Source of the DNA: Mucilaginibacter sp. OK098
GTDB lineage: Bacteria; Bacteroidota; Bacteroidia; Sphingobacteriales; Sphingobacteriaceae
Assembly: GCF_900142915.1 (NCBI RefSeq)
Contig: NZ_FRCM01000012.1
Location: 50,193-114,192, forward strand
Direction of reading: 5' to 3'
Length of the DNA stretch: 64,000 nt
In this document: piece after piece, positions 34,269-41,790 of the stretch
Numbering within the stretch: the first letter of the stretch is position 1
Layout: every line of letters starts with the position of its first letter
The notes under the pieces: generated by a model
Told to the model about the DNA's origin: nothing
The model's input: only the letters and a program-made list of their open reading frames with translations
Databases searched by the model: none
Translations under genes and position numbers: made by a program

Positions 34269-35279
34269 ATGTTAGATATAGCCTCGCTTATAAAACTTTT
34301 AGCGCAGCCCCAAAAAATAGTAATTACTACTCATCACAAACCTGATGGTGATGCTATGGGCTCGTCCTTGGGTTTATATAATTACCTTATACAGCAAGGG
34401 CATCATGCCAGGGTTATTTCGCCTACAGATTATCCTGAATTTTTAAATTGGCTGCCCGGTGATGACGAAGTTATTATATATACCGAGCAAGTTCAGGAAG
34501 CGACTGACCTTATTGCTGCTGCTGATATGATATTTTGCCTTGATTTTAATGCCTTAAACCGTATTAATGAAATGGGTGAGCTTGTTGGCGAAAGTAACGC
34601 ATTAAAAATAATGATCGATCATCACCTGGAACCGCAGGACTTTGATGATTACCGCTATTGGGATATTAATGCCTGTGCTACCGCGCAGTTGATCTACACT
34701 TTTATTGTTGAAGAGCTTAACAACAAAAAGTTTATTAATAAAGATGTGGCTACCTGTTTATATACAGGTATCATGACAGATTCTGCTTCATTTTCCCTGC
34801 CTAAAACAACATCTGCAGTACACCGTATAGTTGCCGACCTGATTGATGCCGGTGCCGTTAATTGGCAAATTCATGAGCAGATGTACAAAAACTCGTCTGA
34901 AAACCGTTTACGCTTTTTAGGCATTTGCCTTTCAGAGCGATTAGAGGTTTTGCACGAGTTTAATACCGCTATAATTGCAGTAACTAAGGCCGACCTTGAA
35001 AAATACGATGTGATAACAGGGGATACGGAAGGAATAGTTAACTATGCATTATCAATAGCAGGCGTTAAGCTGGCTGCCTTTATTGTTGAGCGCAGTGATA
35101 AGGTAAAGCTTTCATTACGTTCAAAAGGCGAGTTCCCTGCTAATGAGATCTGCAAAAAATACTTTGGCGGCGGCGGGCATCGTAATGCTGCCGGTGGCGT
35201 GTCAACCGATAGTCTTGAACAGGTTGTCGCTCAATTTAAACTAATATTACCTGAATATAAAAAACTATTAATACAATAA
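34269..35279 (+). CDS. nrnA: DHH/DHHA1 phosphoesterase NrnA (oligoribonuclease/PAP phosphatase)
   Basis: Degrades short oligoribonucleotides and 3'-phosphoadenosine 5'-phosphate. DHH-type metal sites: THHKPDGDAMGSSLG near the N-terminus, LDFNALNRINEM, MIDHHLEP, then a DHHA1 C-terminal domain ending in GGGGHRNAAGG. About 336 residues. The open frame begins with TTG followed by ATG; I use the ATG at 34269 because it follows a -7 box at a normal distance. Followed after 6 bases by an FKBP gene on the same strand, so they probably share a message. Confidence 0.95.
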   Translation: MLDIASLIKLLAQPQKIVITTHHKPDGDAMGSSLGLYNYLIQQGHHARVISPTDYPEFLNWLPGDDEVIIYTEQVQEATDLIAAADMIFCLDFNALNRINEMGELVGESNALKIMIDHHLEPQDFDDYRYWDINACATAQLIYTFIVEELNNKKFINKDVATCLYTGIMTDSASFSLPKTTSAVHRIVADLIDAGAVNWQIHEQMYKNSSENRLRFLGICLSERLEVLHEFNTAIIAVTKADLEKYDVITGDTEGIVNYALSIAGVKLAAFIVERSDKVKLSLRSKGEFPANEICKKYFGGGGHRNAAGGVSTDSLEQVVAQFKLILPEYKKLLIQ

Positions 35280-35285
35280 AAAAAA

Positions 35286-36269
35286 ATGAAAAAAAGACTG
35301 ATGTTTTTAGCGCTTGCTGCGATAGGTTTAGCAAGCTGTAATGGTGGCTTTAATAAAGGCGAGGGAGGATTACTATATAAAATAGTTGACGATAAATCTG
35401 GCCCGAGCATTAAAGAAGGCGATTTTATGGTATTTAACTATACTGTTAAAAATGATGCCGACTCGGTAATGCAAACTACGTTTGATAAAGGCCAGCCCCA
35501 ACCATTAGCTATGCCTAGTTTAAAAGGTCAGCCTAAAGGTAACATAATGAGCGTGTTTTCACTGCTTAGCGAGGGCGACAGCGCTATTATTAAAGTGAAT
35601 ATTGATACTATGACCAAAGGCCATCCAAGGCCGAAAGAGTTAAAGGGTAAGTACATTGTATATGTAATTAAAATGGAAAAGGTTATATCTAAGGGTAACC
35701 TTAGCGATGAAGTTTTCCAGGGCCGTATAAAGGCATACCAGGAATCACTTGGTGAGGCAGCTAAAGCAAAAGAGCCGATAGCTATAAAAAAATACATTGC
35801 TGATAATAATCTTAAGGTTACTACAACACCATCTGGTTTAAATTATGTAATTACAAAACAAGGAAGCGGACCTGTTCCGGTCGTTGGCGATACAGTTGCG
35901 GTTAATTATGTTGGTACATTTACTAATGGAAAAGGATTTGATTCAAATATAAAATCTGAAGCAGTAAGGTTAAAATTGCCAATTAACGCGATGAATCCTT
36001 ATAAGCCTATCCATTTCCCACTTGGTGTTCAGGGAATGATCCAGGGATGGAACGAAGCCTTTTTATTATTTAATAAAGGTACAAAAGCTAAAATGATCCT
36101 TCCTTCAAGCCTTGCTTATGGCCCACAGGGAAGCCAGATAATTGGACCATATACACCGCTTGTATTTGAAGTTGAGCTGGTTGATATTATCCATCCAAAT
36201 CCAAATGCAGTAAAGCCTGCTCAATTGCAGCCGCCGGTTGTTCAGTCACAACAGCCTGTTAAAAAATAA
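35286..36269 (+). CDS. Two-domain FKBP-type peptidyl-prolyl isomerase, lipoprotein
   Basis: A lipoprotein (Cys18 in LASCNGG) of 327 residues. The N-terminal half (about 28-130) is a degenerate FKBP-like domain (GPSIKEGDFMVFNYTVKN, SLLSEGDSAIIKV). The second half (about 180-300) is a canonical FKBP: GDTVAVNYVGTFTNGKGFDSN, PLGVQGMIQGWNEAFLLFNKGTKAKMILPSSLAYG and the closing VFEVELVDI. These proteins help fold secreted or outer-membrane proteins. Followed by a related gene, a terminator between them. The tail is Pro/Gln-rich. Confidence 0.93.
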   Translation: MKKRLMFLALAAIGLASCNGGFNKGEGGLLYKIVDDKSGPSIKEGDFMVFNYTVKNDADSVMQTTFDKGQPQPLAMPSLKGQPKGNIMSVFSLLSEGDSAIIKVNIDTMTKGHPRPKELKGKYIVYVIKMEKVISKGNLSDEVFQGRIKAYQESLGEAAKAKEPIAIKKYIADNNLKVTTTPSGLNYVITKQGSGPVPVVGDTVAVNYVGTFTNGKGFDSNIKSEAVRLKLPINAMNPYKPIHFPLGVQGMIQGWNEAFLLFNKGTKAKMILPSSLAYGPQGSQIIGPYTPLVFEVELVDIIHPNPNAVKPAQLQPPVVQSQQPVKK

Positions 36270-36282
36270 TGTTATTAATATT

Positions 36283-36313
36283 GCCTTCCTGTTTTAACAG
36301 GAAGGCTTTTTTT
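36283..36313 (+). terminator. Terminator between the two FKBP genes
   Basis: Perfect 11-base arms (GCCTTCCTGTT and complement), 2-base loop, then a run of T. The downstream gene starts within a few bases. Confidence 0.9.
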
Positions 36314-36317
36314 ATTT

Positions 36318-37268
36318 ATGATGAAATATATTTTATTTGTTTTTGCTTTAATATTTGCAATTGGCGCTAATGCACAAGGTGTTATGCAGCATACGCCTAA
36401 AGGCGCATTGTACCAGATCTATACCCAAAATACCGGTGAAAAGATTAAGGACGGTGATATAATTACATTCCAATATATTCAAAAAACGGATAAAGACTCG
36501 GTGCTTTACAGCACTTATGCCAGCGGGCATGTAGGCCAGGCAAGGATCCAGCCATCACAAAACGTAGCTGATTTAATGGAGATCTTCCCGCTTTTGGCGG
36601 TGAAGGACAGTGTGCTGGTTAAAGTGCCTACCGATTCTTTATTTAAAGGCCATGACGACAAACGTCCGTCGTTTTTCCCTAAAGGCAGTAACCTGAATTT
36701 TATAATTAAAATTTTAAAGGCCCAATCAATGGATGCGTTTATGGCTGAAGTGAAGCAAGCTGAAATTACAGGTGCAAACAAATATATAGCAGATCATAAA
36801 CTTAATTTGCAAACAACAGCAAGCGGTTTAAAATATGTAATTACCCAGCCATCAACAAAGCGTAAAGCCCTTAAAGGCGATACCCTGCTGGTAAATTATG
36901 CAGGGCGTGGTCTTGATGATAAAGTTTTTGACTCGAGCATTGAAGTCATAGCAAAAGGCGCGGGCTTACAGCAGCCCGGCCGTACTTACGAACCTCTCCG
37001 GGTAGTTTTAGGTACTGACGGTATTATCGCGGGTTGGGATGAGGGCCTACTTTTGCTAAATGAGGGTTCAAAGGCAATATTTGTTATCCCATCAAACCTT
37101 GCTTACGGAGCGCAGGGGCAGGGGGCTGATATTAAGCCATTCAGCACTTTGGTGTTTGATATAGAGCTGGTAAAAATTAAGCCGGTTAAACATACGGCAG
37201 CACCTGCGGCAAAAACAGCTGCAAAAAAGCCTGTTTATAAAAAGAAAGTCACAGCAAATAAAAATTAA
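36318..37268 (+). CDS. Two-domain FKBP-type peptidyl-prolyl isomerase, periplasmic
   Basis: A 316-residue paralogue of the preceding protein with the same two FKBP-like units: a degenerate N-terminal one (GEKIKDGDIITFQYIQKTDK, AVKDSVLVKVP) and a canonical C-terminal one (GDTLLVNYAGRGLDDKVFDSS, VLGTDGIIAGWDEGLLLLNEGSKAIFVIPSNLAYG). Unlike its neighbour it has a cleavable signal (IFAIGANAQ) and no lipobox Cys, so it is soluble in the periplasm. The tail is Lys/Ala-rich. Tandem duplication with loss or gain of the lipid anchor is the simplest explanation. Confidence 0.92.
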   Translation: MMKYILFVFALIFAIGANAQGVMQHTPKGALYQIYTQNTGEKIKDGDIITFQYIQKTDKDSVLYSTYASGHVGQARIQPSQNVADLMEIFPLLAVKDSVLVKVPTDSLFKGHDDKRPSFFPKGSNLNFIIKILKAQSMDAFMAEVKQAEITGANKYIADHKLNLQTTASGLKYVITQPSTKRKALKGDTLLVNYAGRGLDDKVFDSSIEVIAKGAGLQQPGRTYEPLRVVLGTDGIIAGWDEGLLLLNEGSKAIFVIPSNLAYGAQGQGADIKPFSTLVFDIELVKIKPVKHTAAPAAKTAAKKPVYKKKVTANKN

Positions 37269-37272
37269 ATAA

Positions 37273-37302
37273 AAAAGCCTCCTGATACATCGGGAGGCTT
37301 TT
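37273..37302 (+). terminator. Terminator of the second FKBP gene, abutting the tatD promoter
   Basis: 13-base arms with one G-T pair (AAAAGCCTCC ... GGAGGCTTTT). The -7 box of tatD (TATTTTTG, 37304-37311) follows directly. Confidence 0.85.
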
Positions 37303-37303
37303 C

Positions 37304-37311
37304 TATTTTTG
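37304..37311 (+). promoter_or_regulatory. -7 promoter box of tatD
   Basis: TATTTTTG ending 4 bases before the ATG at 37316. If used, the message would be leaderless. Confidence 0.4.
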
Positions 37312-37315
37312 CACT

Positions 37316-38083
37316 ATGTTACTTACCGATACGCATACCCATTTGTATTATGAAACAGATGATGCCAAAAGGGTTGAGTTAGTAAAGCGGTGTAAAGAAA
37401 ATTCAATTATCCGCTTATTTCTGCCCAATGTTGATACTGCGTCTGTACCTATGGTATATTCACTGAAGACGTCTTTTCCTGATATTTGTTTCCCTATGCT
37501 TGGTTTGCACCCCTGCTCAGTAAAGGAGGATTGGGAAGAAGAGCTAAGTAAAATACAACAAGCCATTCATCAGCATAAAATATATGCAATAGGCGAAATT
37601 GGGATCGATCTATATTGGGATAAAACTACCCTGCCTCAACAAATACTGGCCTTTAAAACACAAATTTCCTGGGCAAAGTCATTAAAGCTGCCTATTAATA
37701 TCCACTGCCGCGATGCATTTGACGAGGTTTATGAGGTATTATTACAGGAGAGGGATGATGATCTCCGCGGAATATTTCATTGTTTTGGCGGAACACTGGA
37801 GCAAGCCAATAAATTAATTGAATTAGGCTTTTACCTGGGTATTGGCGGCGTAGTAACCTATAAAAACGCCGGGCTTGATAAAGTTGTAGCGCAAGTTGAT
37901 CTGAAGCATATAGTTTTAGAAACAGATTCTCCGTATCTTACGCCCGTTCCGTACCGGGGCAAACCTAATGAAAGCTCTTATTTAATTTATATCGCCCAAA
38001 AGGTTGCAGAGCTTCATCAAACAGACCTTGAAACCGTGGCTGCTATCACCACAGAAAATTCAAAAAGGGTATTTGGTGTATAA
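37316..38083 (+). CDS. tatD: TatD-family metal-dependent deoxyribonuclease
   Basis: A 255-residue TIM-barrel hydrolase with all metal ligands visible: DTHTHLYY (two His), GEIGID (Glu), NIHCRDAF (His), IFHCFGG (His) and LETDSPYLTP (Asp). TatD enzymes have 3'-5' DNase activity and act in DNA repair or degradation. Complete, ATG start. Downstream at 48 bases lies ansA on the same strand. Confidence 0.95.
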   Translation: MLLTDTHTHLYYETDDAKRVELVKRCKENSIIRLFLPNVDTASVPMVYSLKTSFPDICFPMLGLHPCSVKEDWEEELSKIQQAIHQHKIYAIGEIGIDLYWDKTTLPQQILAFKTQISWAKSLKLPINIHCRDAFDEVYEVLLQERDDDLRGIFHCFGGTLEQANKLIELGFYLGIGGVVTYKNAGLDKVVAQVDLKHIVLETDSPYLTPVPYRGKPNESSYLIYIAQKVAELHQTDLETVAAITTENSKRVFGV

Positions 38084-38131
38084 CGATTTTTTTTCGATAG
38101 CTTTATTTTTTTCAGAACCTATATATAACGC

Positions 38132-39154
38132 ATGAGTCAGATCTTGATCATTTATACCGGAGGGACAATTGGTATGATGAGCGACCCTCAAACCAAGGTG
38201 CTCAAACCGATCAATTTTGAGCAGATAATGGATAATGTTCCTGAGTTGGAAAAACTTAATTGTAAAATTAAGGTGCATTCATTTGAGCAGATAATTGATT
38301 CATCAAATATGAACCCGGCCATTTGGAGCCAGCTGGCCAGCCTGATCCAGTCAAATTATGATGATGTTGACGGGTTTGTAATACTGCACGGCTCAGATAC
38401 CATGGCATTTACTGCTTCGGCTTTGAGCTTCATGCTCGAAGATTTGGGTAAGCCGGTAATATTTACAGGCTCGCAGCTGCCCATAAGTGCTATCCGCACA
38501 GATGCCAAGGAAAATTTAATGACATCCATTGAAATTGCCAAAGCCAAAAAACACGACCGCGCCCGCGTACCCGAGGTTTGTATCTATTTTGATTATAAAT
38601 TATTCAGGGGTAACAGGTCGTTCAAATATAATTCATCCAAGTTTGAGGCATTCCGCTCGCCAAACTACCCCATCCTGGCCGAATCAGGCGTGCATCTTCG
38701 TTTTAGCGCTAACGATATCAGGCATCCAAAAGAGGGCGAAGGTCTGAAGGTTCATAAGGAGCTGGTGAGCGATGTTGCTGTGCTGAAGCTATATCCAGGC
38801 ATCAGCCCGAAAGTTGTGGAAACCATCCTGACGGCAGATGTAAGAGGCATAGTAATGGAAACGTTCGGCGCCGGCAATACCACAACCGACCAATGGTTTG
38901 TAGATCTGCTAAAAACAGCAATCGACAGCGGCAAAGTGATCCTTGATATTTCGCAATGTAAAGTAGGCACCGTTGAGCTTGGTCGCTATGAAACCAGCAA
39001 GCACCTGAAAGATGTAGGTGTAGCCAACGGGTATGATATGACTTATGAATCTGCAGTTACCAAAATGATGTACCTGCTGGGCCAGTTTGACAACCCGCAG
39101 GATGTTAAACAGTATTTGGAAACAGATCTCAGGGGTGAGATAACGGTATCGTAA
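38132..39154 (+). CDS. ansA: L-asparaginase, type I (cytoplasmic)
   Basis: Hydrolyses asparagine to aspartate and ammonia. The catalytic threonines are in YTGGTIGMM (Thr12) and LHGSDTMAFTAS; GSQLPISAIRTDAKENL and FDYKLFRGNRSFK are also typical of the type I, cytoplasmic branch. No signal peptide. 340 residues, complete, ATG start. Confidence 0.96.
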   Translation: MSQILIIYTGGTIGMMSDPQTKVLKPINFEQIMDNVPELEKLNCKIKVHSFEQIIDSSNMNPAIWSQLASLIQSNYDDVDGFVILHGSDTMAFTASALSFMLEDLGKPVIFTGSQLPISAIRTDAKENLMTSIEIAKAKKHDRARVPEVCIYFDYKLFRGNRSFKYNSSKFEAFRSPNYPILAESGVHLRFSANDIRHPKEGEGLKVHKELVSDVAVLKLYPGISPKVVETILTADVRGIVMETFGAGNTTTDQWFVDLLKTAIDSGKVILDISQCKVGTVELGRYETSKHLKDVGVANGYDMTYESAVTKMMYLLGQFDNPQDVKQYLETDLRGEITVS

Positions 39155-39226
39155 TCTTAAGCTAAATTTTGCGAAACTTCAGGAAGCGTTATTTTACTTA
39201 TATTTACATTATAATTAATATAGATT

Positions 39227-39442
39227 ATGTTAACCACTATAAAAGGATATTATGACCATGGACAGATCATCCTTGAGGAGATTCCACCGGTAAACACTAA
39301 AACCGAAGTTATGGTTACATTTCTTTCTGACGATAAAAAAAAAGCAACTTCGGCCAAAAGGAAGTTAGGTGGGTTAGAAGGAAAAGTTAACCTTCCTGAC
39401 GATTTTAATGAGCCATTAGATGATCTAAAAGACTATATGTAA
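39227..39442 (+). CDS. DUF2281-like antitoxin, module 2
   Basis: A 71-residue protein nearly the same as the module 1 antitoxin (MLTTIKGYYDHGQIILEE at the start, LDDLKDYM at the end). It pairs with the intact PIN toxin 3 bases downstream. ATG start. Confidence 0.8.
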   Translation: MLTTIKGYYDHGQIILEEIPPVNTKTEVMVTFLSDDKKKATSAKRKLGGLEGKVNLPDDFNEPLDDLKDYM

Positions 39443-39445
39443 TAA

Positions 39446-39841
39446 ATGGATTTATTGGTAGATACCCAAATACTAATTTGGTCATTCGATATTTATTCTC
39501 CTCTTTCTAAATTGCATAAAGAATTACTTGAAGATACTGCAAATCAGATTTTTGTTAGTCAGATTAGCCTTATGGAACTTGCAATAAAGAAAAATATTAA
39601 CAAGTTGCCAGATTTCATACCAGAAATAAAGGAGTTGACCACTCAGTTATTGACTAATGGATTTGAACTTTTATCATTAACTAACGAACAAATATTTTCG
39701 TATCAGCATTTACCTTTATTTAGTGAGCATAAAGATCCATTTGATCGATTTTTAGTCGCGATAGCAAAACAAGAAAAACTTACTATTATAACAACGGACA
39801 TTAAATTTAAATTGTATTCAAGTTTAGTACAAACTATATAA
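39446..39841 (+). CDS. VapC-type PIN-domain toxin, module 2
   Basis: A 131-residue PIN-domain ribonuclease. It begins MDLLVDTQILIWS, with the catalytic Asp at residue 6, and keeps the SQISLMELAIKKNINKLPDF and HKDPFDRFLVAIAKQEKLTIITTD blocks that carry the other acidic residues. Related to the broken toxin at 31389-31795. It starts 3 bases after the antitoxin, typical of type II toxin-antitoxin modules. VapC toxins usually cleave specific tRNA or rRNA sites. Confidence 0.88.
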   Translation: MDLLVDTQILIWSFDIYSPLSKLHKELLEDTANQIFVSQISLMELAIKKNINKLPDFIPEIKELTTQLLTNGFELLSLTNEQIFSYQHLPLFSEHKDPFDRFLVAIAKQEKLTIITTDIKFKLYSSLVQTI

Positions 39842-39951
39842 TACTTGTCAAAGCCCTAAAATATAAGACTATTGAATAGTTGCAATATTCTGATATTTAA
39901 TACTTTACCTTCTATTAACAAACCACGTCAATTATTCTGATTGATAAAGCG

Positions 39952-39959
39952 TACCTTTG
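39952..39959 (+). promoter_or_regulatory. -7 promoter box of the J-KTSC gene
   Basis: TACCTTTG, an exact TAnnTTTG match, about 75 bases before the ATG. The -33 position does not carry TTTG. Confidence 0.4.
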
Positions 39960-40033
39960 CAAAATTATTTTCTTGGGCAAGGCTCTTAACACATGGCTTT
40001 ACACCTCAACGACAATAAGCAAAGATTAGATTT

Positions 40034-40483
40034 ATGAAAAAAATTGTCGATTACAGGAAGCTGTTAAATGTAGGTGAAGCAGCAGAATTACAGGAATTAA
40101 AAACTATTTATCGAGGCTTAATGAAAACCTGGCACCCGGATAAATTCCAGGATAGCGCCGAAAGCAGGTTAGAGGCTGAAGAGAAAAGTAAAACCATAAT
40201 TGAGGCTTATCATTTCCTGGTAAGCATTGCGCCCGAAACCCGCGATCAGTCTTTTGCAGAATATACACTAACTACAACCACATCAAATATTCTCGATTTT
40301 GATTACAAATCACAGGTGTTGACCGTTAATTTTGTAGACGGAAATACCTACGAATACTTTGATGTACCAAAAGAAGTTTACAGAAAATTCATCAATGCTG
40401 ATTCGCCAGGAAGATTTGCCCGCAGGCACATTTTCAATAACTACGTTTACCGCAGTATGAACAAGCTGGCCGCAACCGCATAA
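40034..40483 (+). CDS. J-domain and KTSC-domain fusion protein
   Basis: A 149-residue protein. Residues 1-70 form a J-domain (YRKLLNVGEAAELQELKTIYRGLMKTWHPDKF, with the HPD triad at 34-36), which should stimulate an Hsp70 ATPase. Residues 90-145 are a KTSC domain (LTVNFVDGNTYEYFDVPKEVYRKFINADSPGRFARRHIFNNYVY), named for its place at the end of some lysyl-tRNA synthetases; its role is unknown. The pairing is unusual but has been seen in Bacteroidota sequences I recall. It could be a co-chaperone that targets nucleic-acid-linked clients; that is inference. ATG start. Confidence 0.85.
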   Translation: MKKIVDYRKLLNVGEAAELQELKTIYRGLMKTWHPDKFQDSAESRLEAEEKSKTIIEAYHFLVSIAPETRDQSFAEYTLTTTTSNILDFDYKSQVLTVNFVDGNTYEYFDVPKEVYRKFINADSPGRFARRHIFNNYVYRSMNKLAATA

Positions 40484-40509
40484 CGTTATAAAATACAGAT
40501 TGGAATACA

Positions 40510-40537
40510 ACAGAGACGCAATGCTTTGCGTCTCTGT
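40510..40537. terminator. Two-way hairpin between convergent genes
   Basis: Perfect 12-base arms (ACAGAGACGCAA and complement), 4-base loop. There is only a weak T-run, so the call is less certain than for the other hairpins. Confidence 0.7.
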
Positions 40538-40553
40538 CTCAATTTGAATCTAT

Positions 40554-41558
40554 TTATTTCTGCAACAAAGAAGACTCATAATTTGAAACGATATGCAAAG
40601 CATCTTCAAACCGTTTTAACCGGAGATTGCTTAGGGCCTGCTCCATGTGAACCAGGGCATATTGTCGCCTGGCATCGTTGTTTGCCAAATTGACCTTACC
40701 TGCCCAAATAAGGGCATTAAATTCCCTGAAACCTGGTTGGGGCAAATTCAAATCAGTTGGTTTACCATCTGCAGAACCCAGCAACATAAAAACGCTGAAA
40801 TAAAATATGTGAAGCAGCTGGCGCATCAGAAAAAAACGGGCATAATTGTATTCGTTAACTTCTTCGCCAAAATACCTTTTAAGATAATCTCTTTCTTCAT
40901 CGTCATTCATTACCACAAAATTCGCTACAACCGCCAGGTCGGCATAGCGGTCGTTTAAAAAAGCGGCCTCCCAGTCCACAAGCCACACCCGGTCGCCATC
41001 AAAAAGCATATTTTCCGGTTTAAGATCATTATGACATGATACTAAATCATGGCCGTTACGGGGGTAAACACTTGTAATATTTGCATACATGTTGAATAAC
41101 TCCTTTGTGATGTTCTCTGGCAGAATTTTCGCAGCCTGAAATTTTCGAATAAATCCATCCATAGCTTCAAAGTAATTCACCCGGGGAGGAAAATGCGGGA
41201 GCGAATGTAATCGTTTCAACAAGTCTGGCAGAATTACCGCAGCCTTCGTTGTCGGAAATGGTTTTGCTTCAATAAAATCTGTGATTGAAATTCTATCCGC
41301 TATACTCGTGTACCAGATGTGCGGAGCAAGGCCGGCTTCTGCGGCCATCTTCATACAGCTATACCAATGTTCGGGATTGCTCATGGCATCTTCATTGGTG
41401 ATAATGCGAAGCAGGTATGGTTTTCCCATAACCACAATCCGAAAAATAAGGGCCGGTGAAAGTCCGGCAGTCAGTACACTGATCTCTTCAAATTCGCTTA
41501 CTCCAAATGTAACTTGCAAGGCGTGCTTTACGCCGGCTTTTTTAGCTTCCGGGATCAT
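40554..41558 (-). CDS. Aminoglycoside phosphotransferase/choline-kinase-like protein
   Basis: A 334-residue kinase-fold protein: ISVLTAGLSPALIFRIVVMGKPYLLRI (ATP-binding lobe), the catalytic loop VSCHNDLKPENMLF (His-Asn-Asp ... Asn) and the metal-binding VWLVDWEAAFLNDRYADLAVVANF. The pattern is like choline/ethanolamine kinase, which phosphorylates small alcohols. The substrate is not clear. ATG start. Stands alone and convergent with the J-KTSC gene. Confidence 0.85.
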   Translation of the reverse strand: MIPEAKKAGVKHALQVTFGVSEFEEISVLTAGLSPALIFRIVVMGKPYLLRIITNEDAMSNPEHWYSCMKMAAEAGLAPHIWYTSIADRISITDFIEAKPFPTTKAAVILPDLLKRLHSLPHFPPRVNYFEAMDGFIRKFQAAKILPENITKELFNMYANITSVYPRNGHDLVSCHNDLKPENMLFDGDRVWLVDWEAAFLNDRYADLAVVANFVVMNDDEERDYLKRYFGEEVNEYNYARFFLMRQLLHIFYFSVFMLLGSADGKPTDLNLPQPGFREFNALIWAGKVNLANNDARRQYALVHMEQALSNLRLKRFEDALHIVSNYESSLLQK

Positions 41559-41732
41559 ATAAATTGGTAATAAATGTTACTAGTTTAGTCAAATATATGC
41601 TTGGTTTTAAATGTTTTATCGCTTTTTAAGGTATATTTTTATTGTCAAAATTTATTAACAAAATATACGTTATCCATAATATAGCGTGTTACTCCCAGGC
41701 TATAAAAATTCAAACTGAGACAGTATCTAAGC

Positions 41733-41781
41733 ATTGCAGATCTGCAATTTTATCAACTAATAACTATATTAGTTGATAAAA
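41733..41781 (+). promoter_or_regulatory. Two adjoining palindromes just before the esterase-like gene
   Basis: A perfect 16-base palindrome (ATTGCAGATCTGCAAT, 41733-41748) abuts a perfect inverted repeat with 13-base arms (TTTTATCAACTAA at 41748-41760 and its complement at 41769-41781) and an 8-base loop. The second ends 9 bases before the ATG at 41791. Likely operators for a dimeric repressor, or a hairpin covering the start codon. Confidence 0.8.
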
Positions 41782-41790
41782 TCTCATCAC

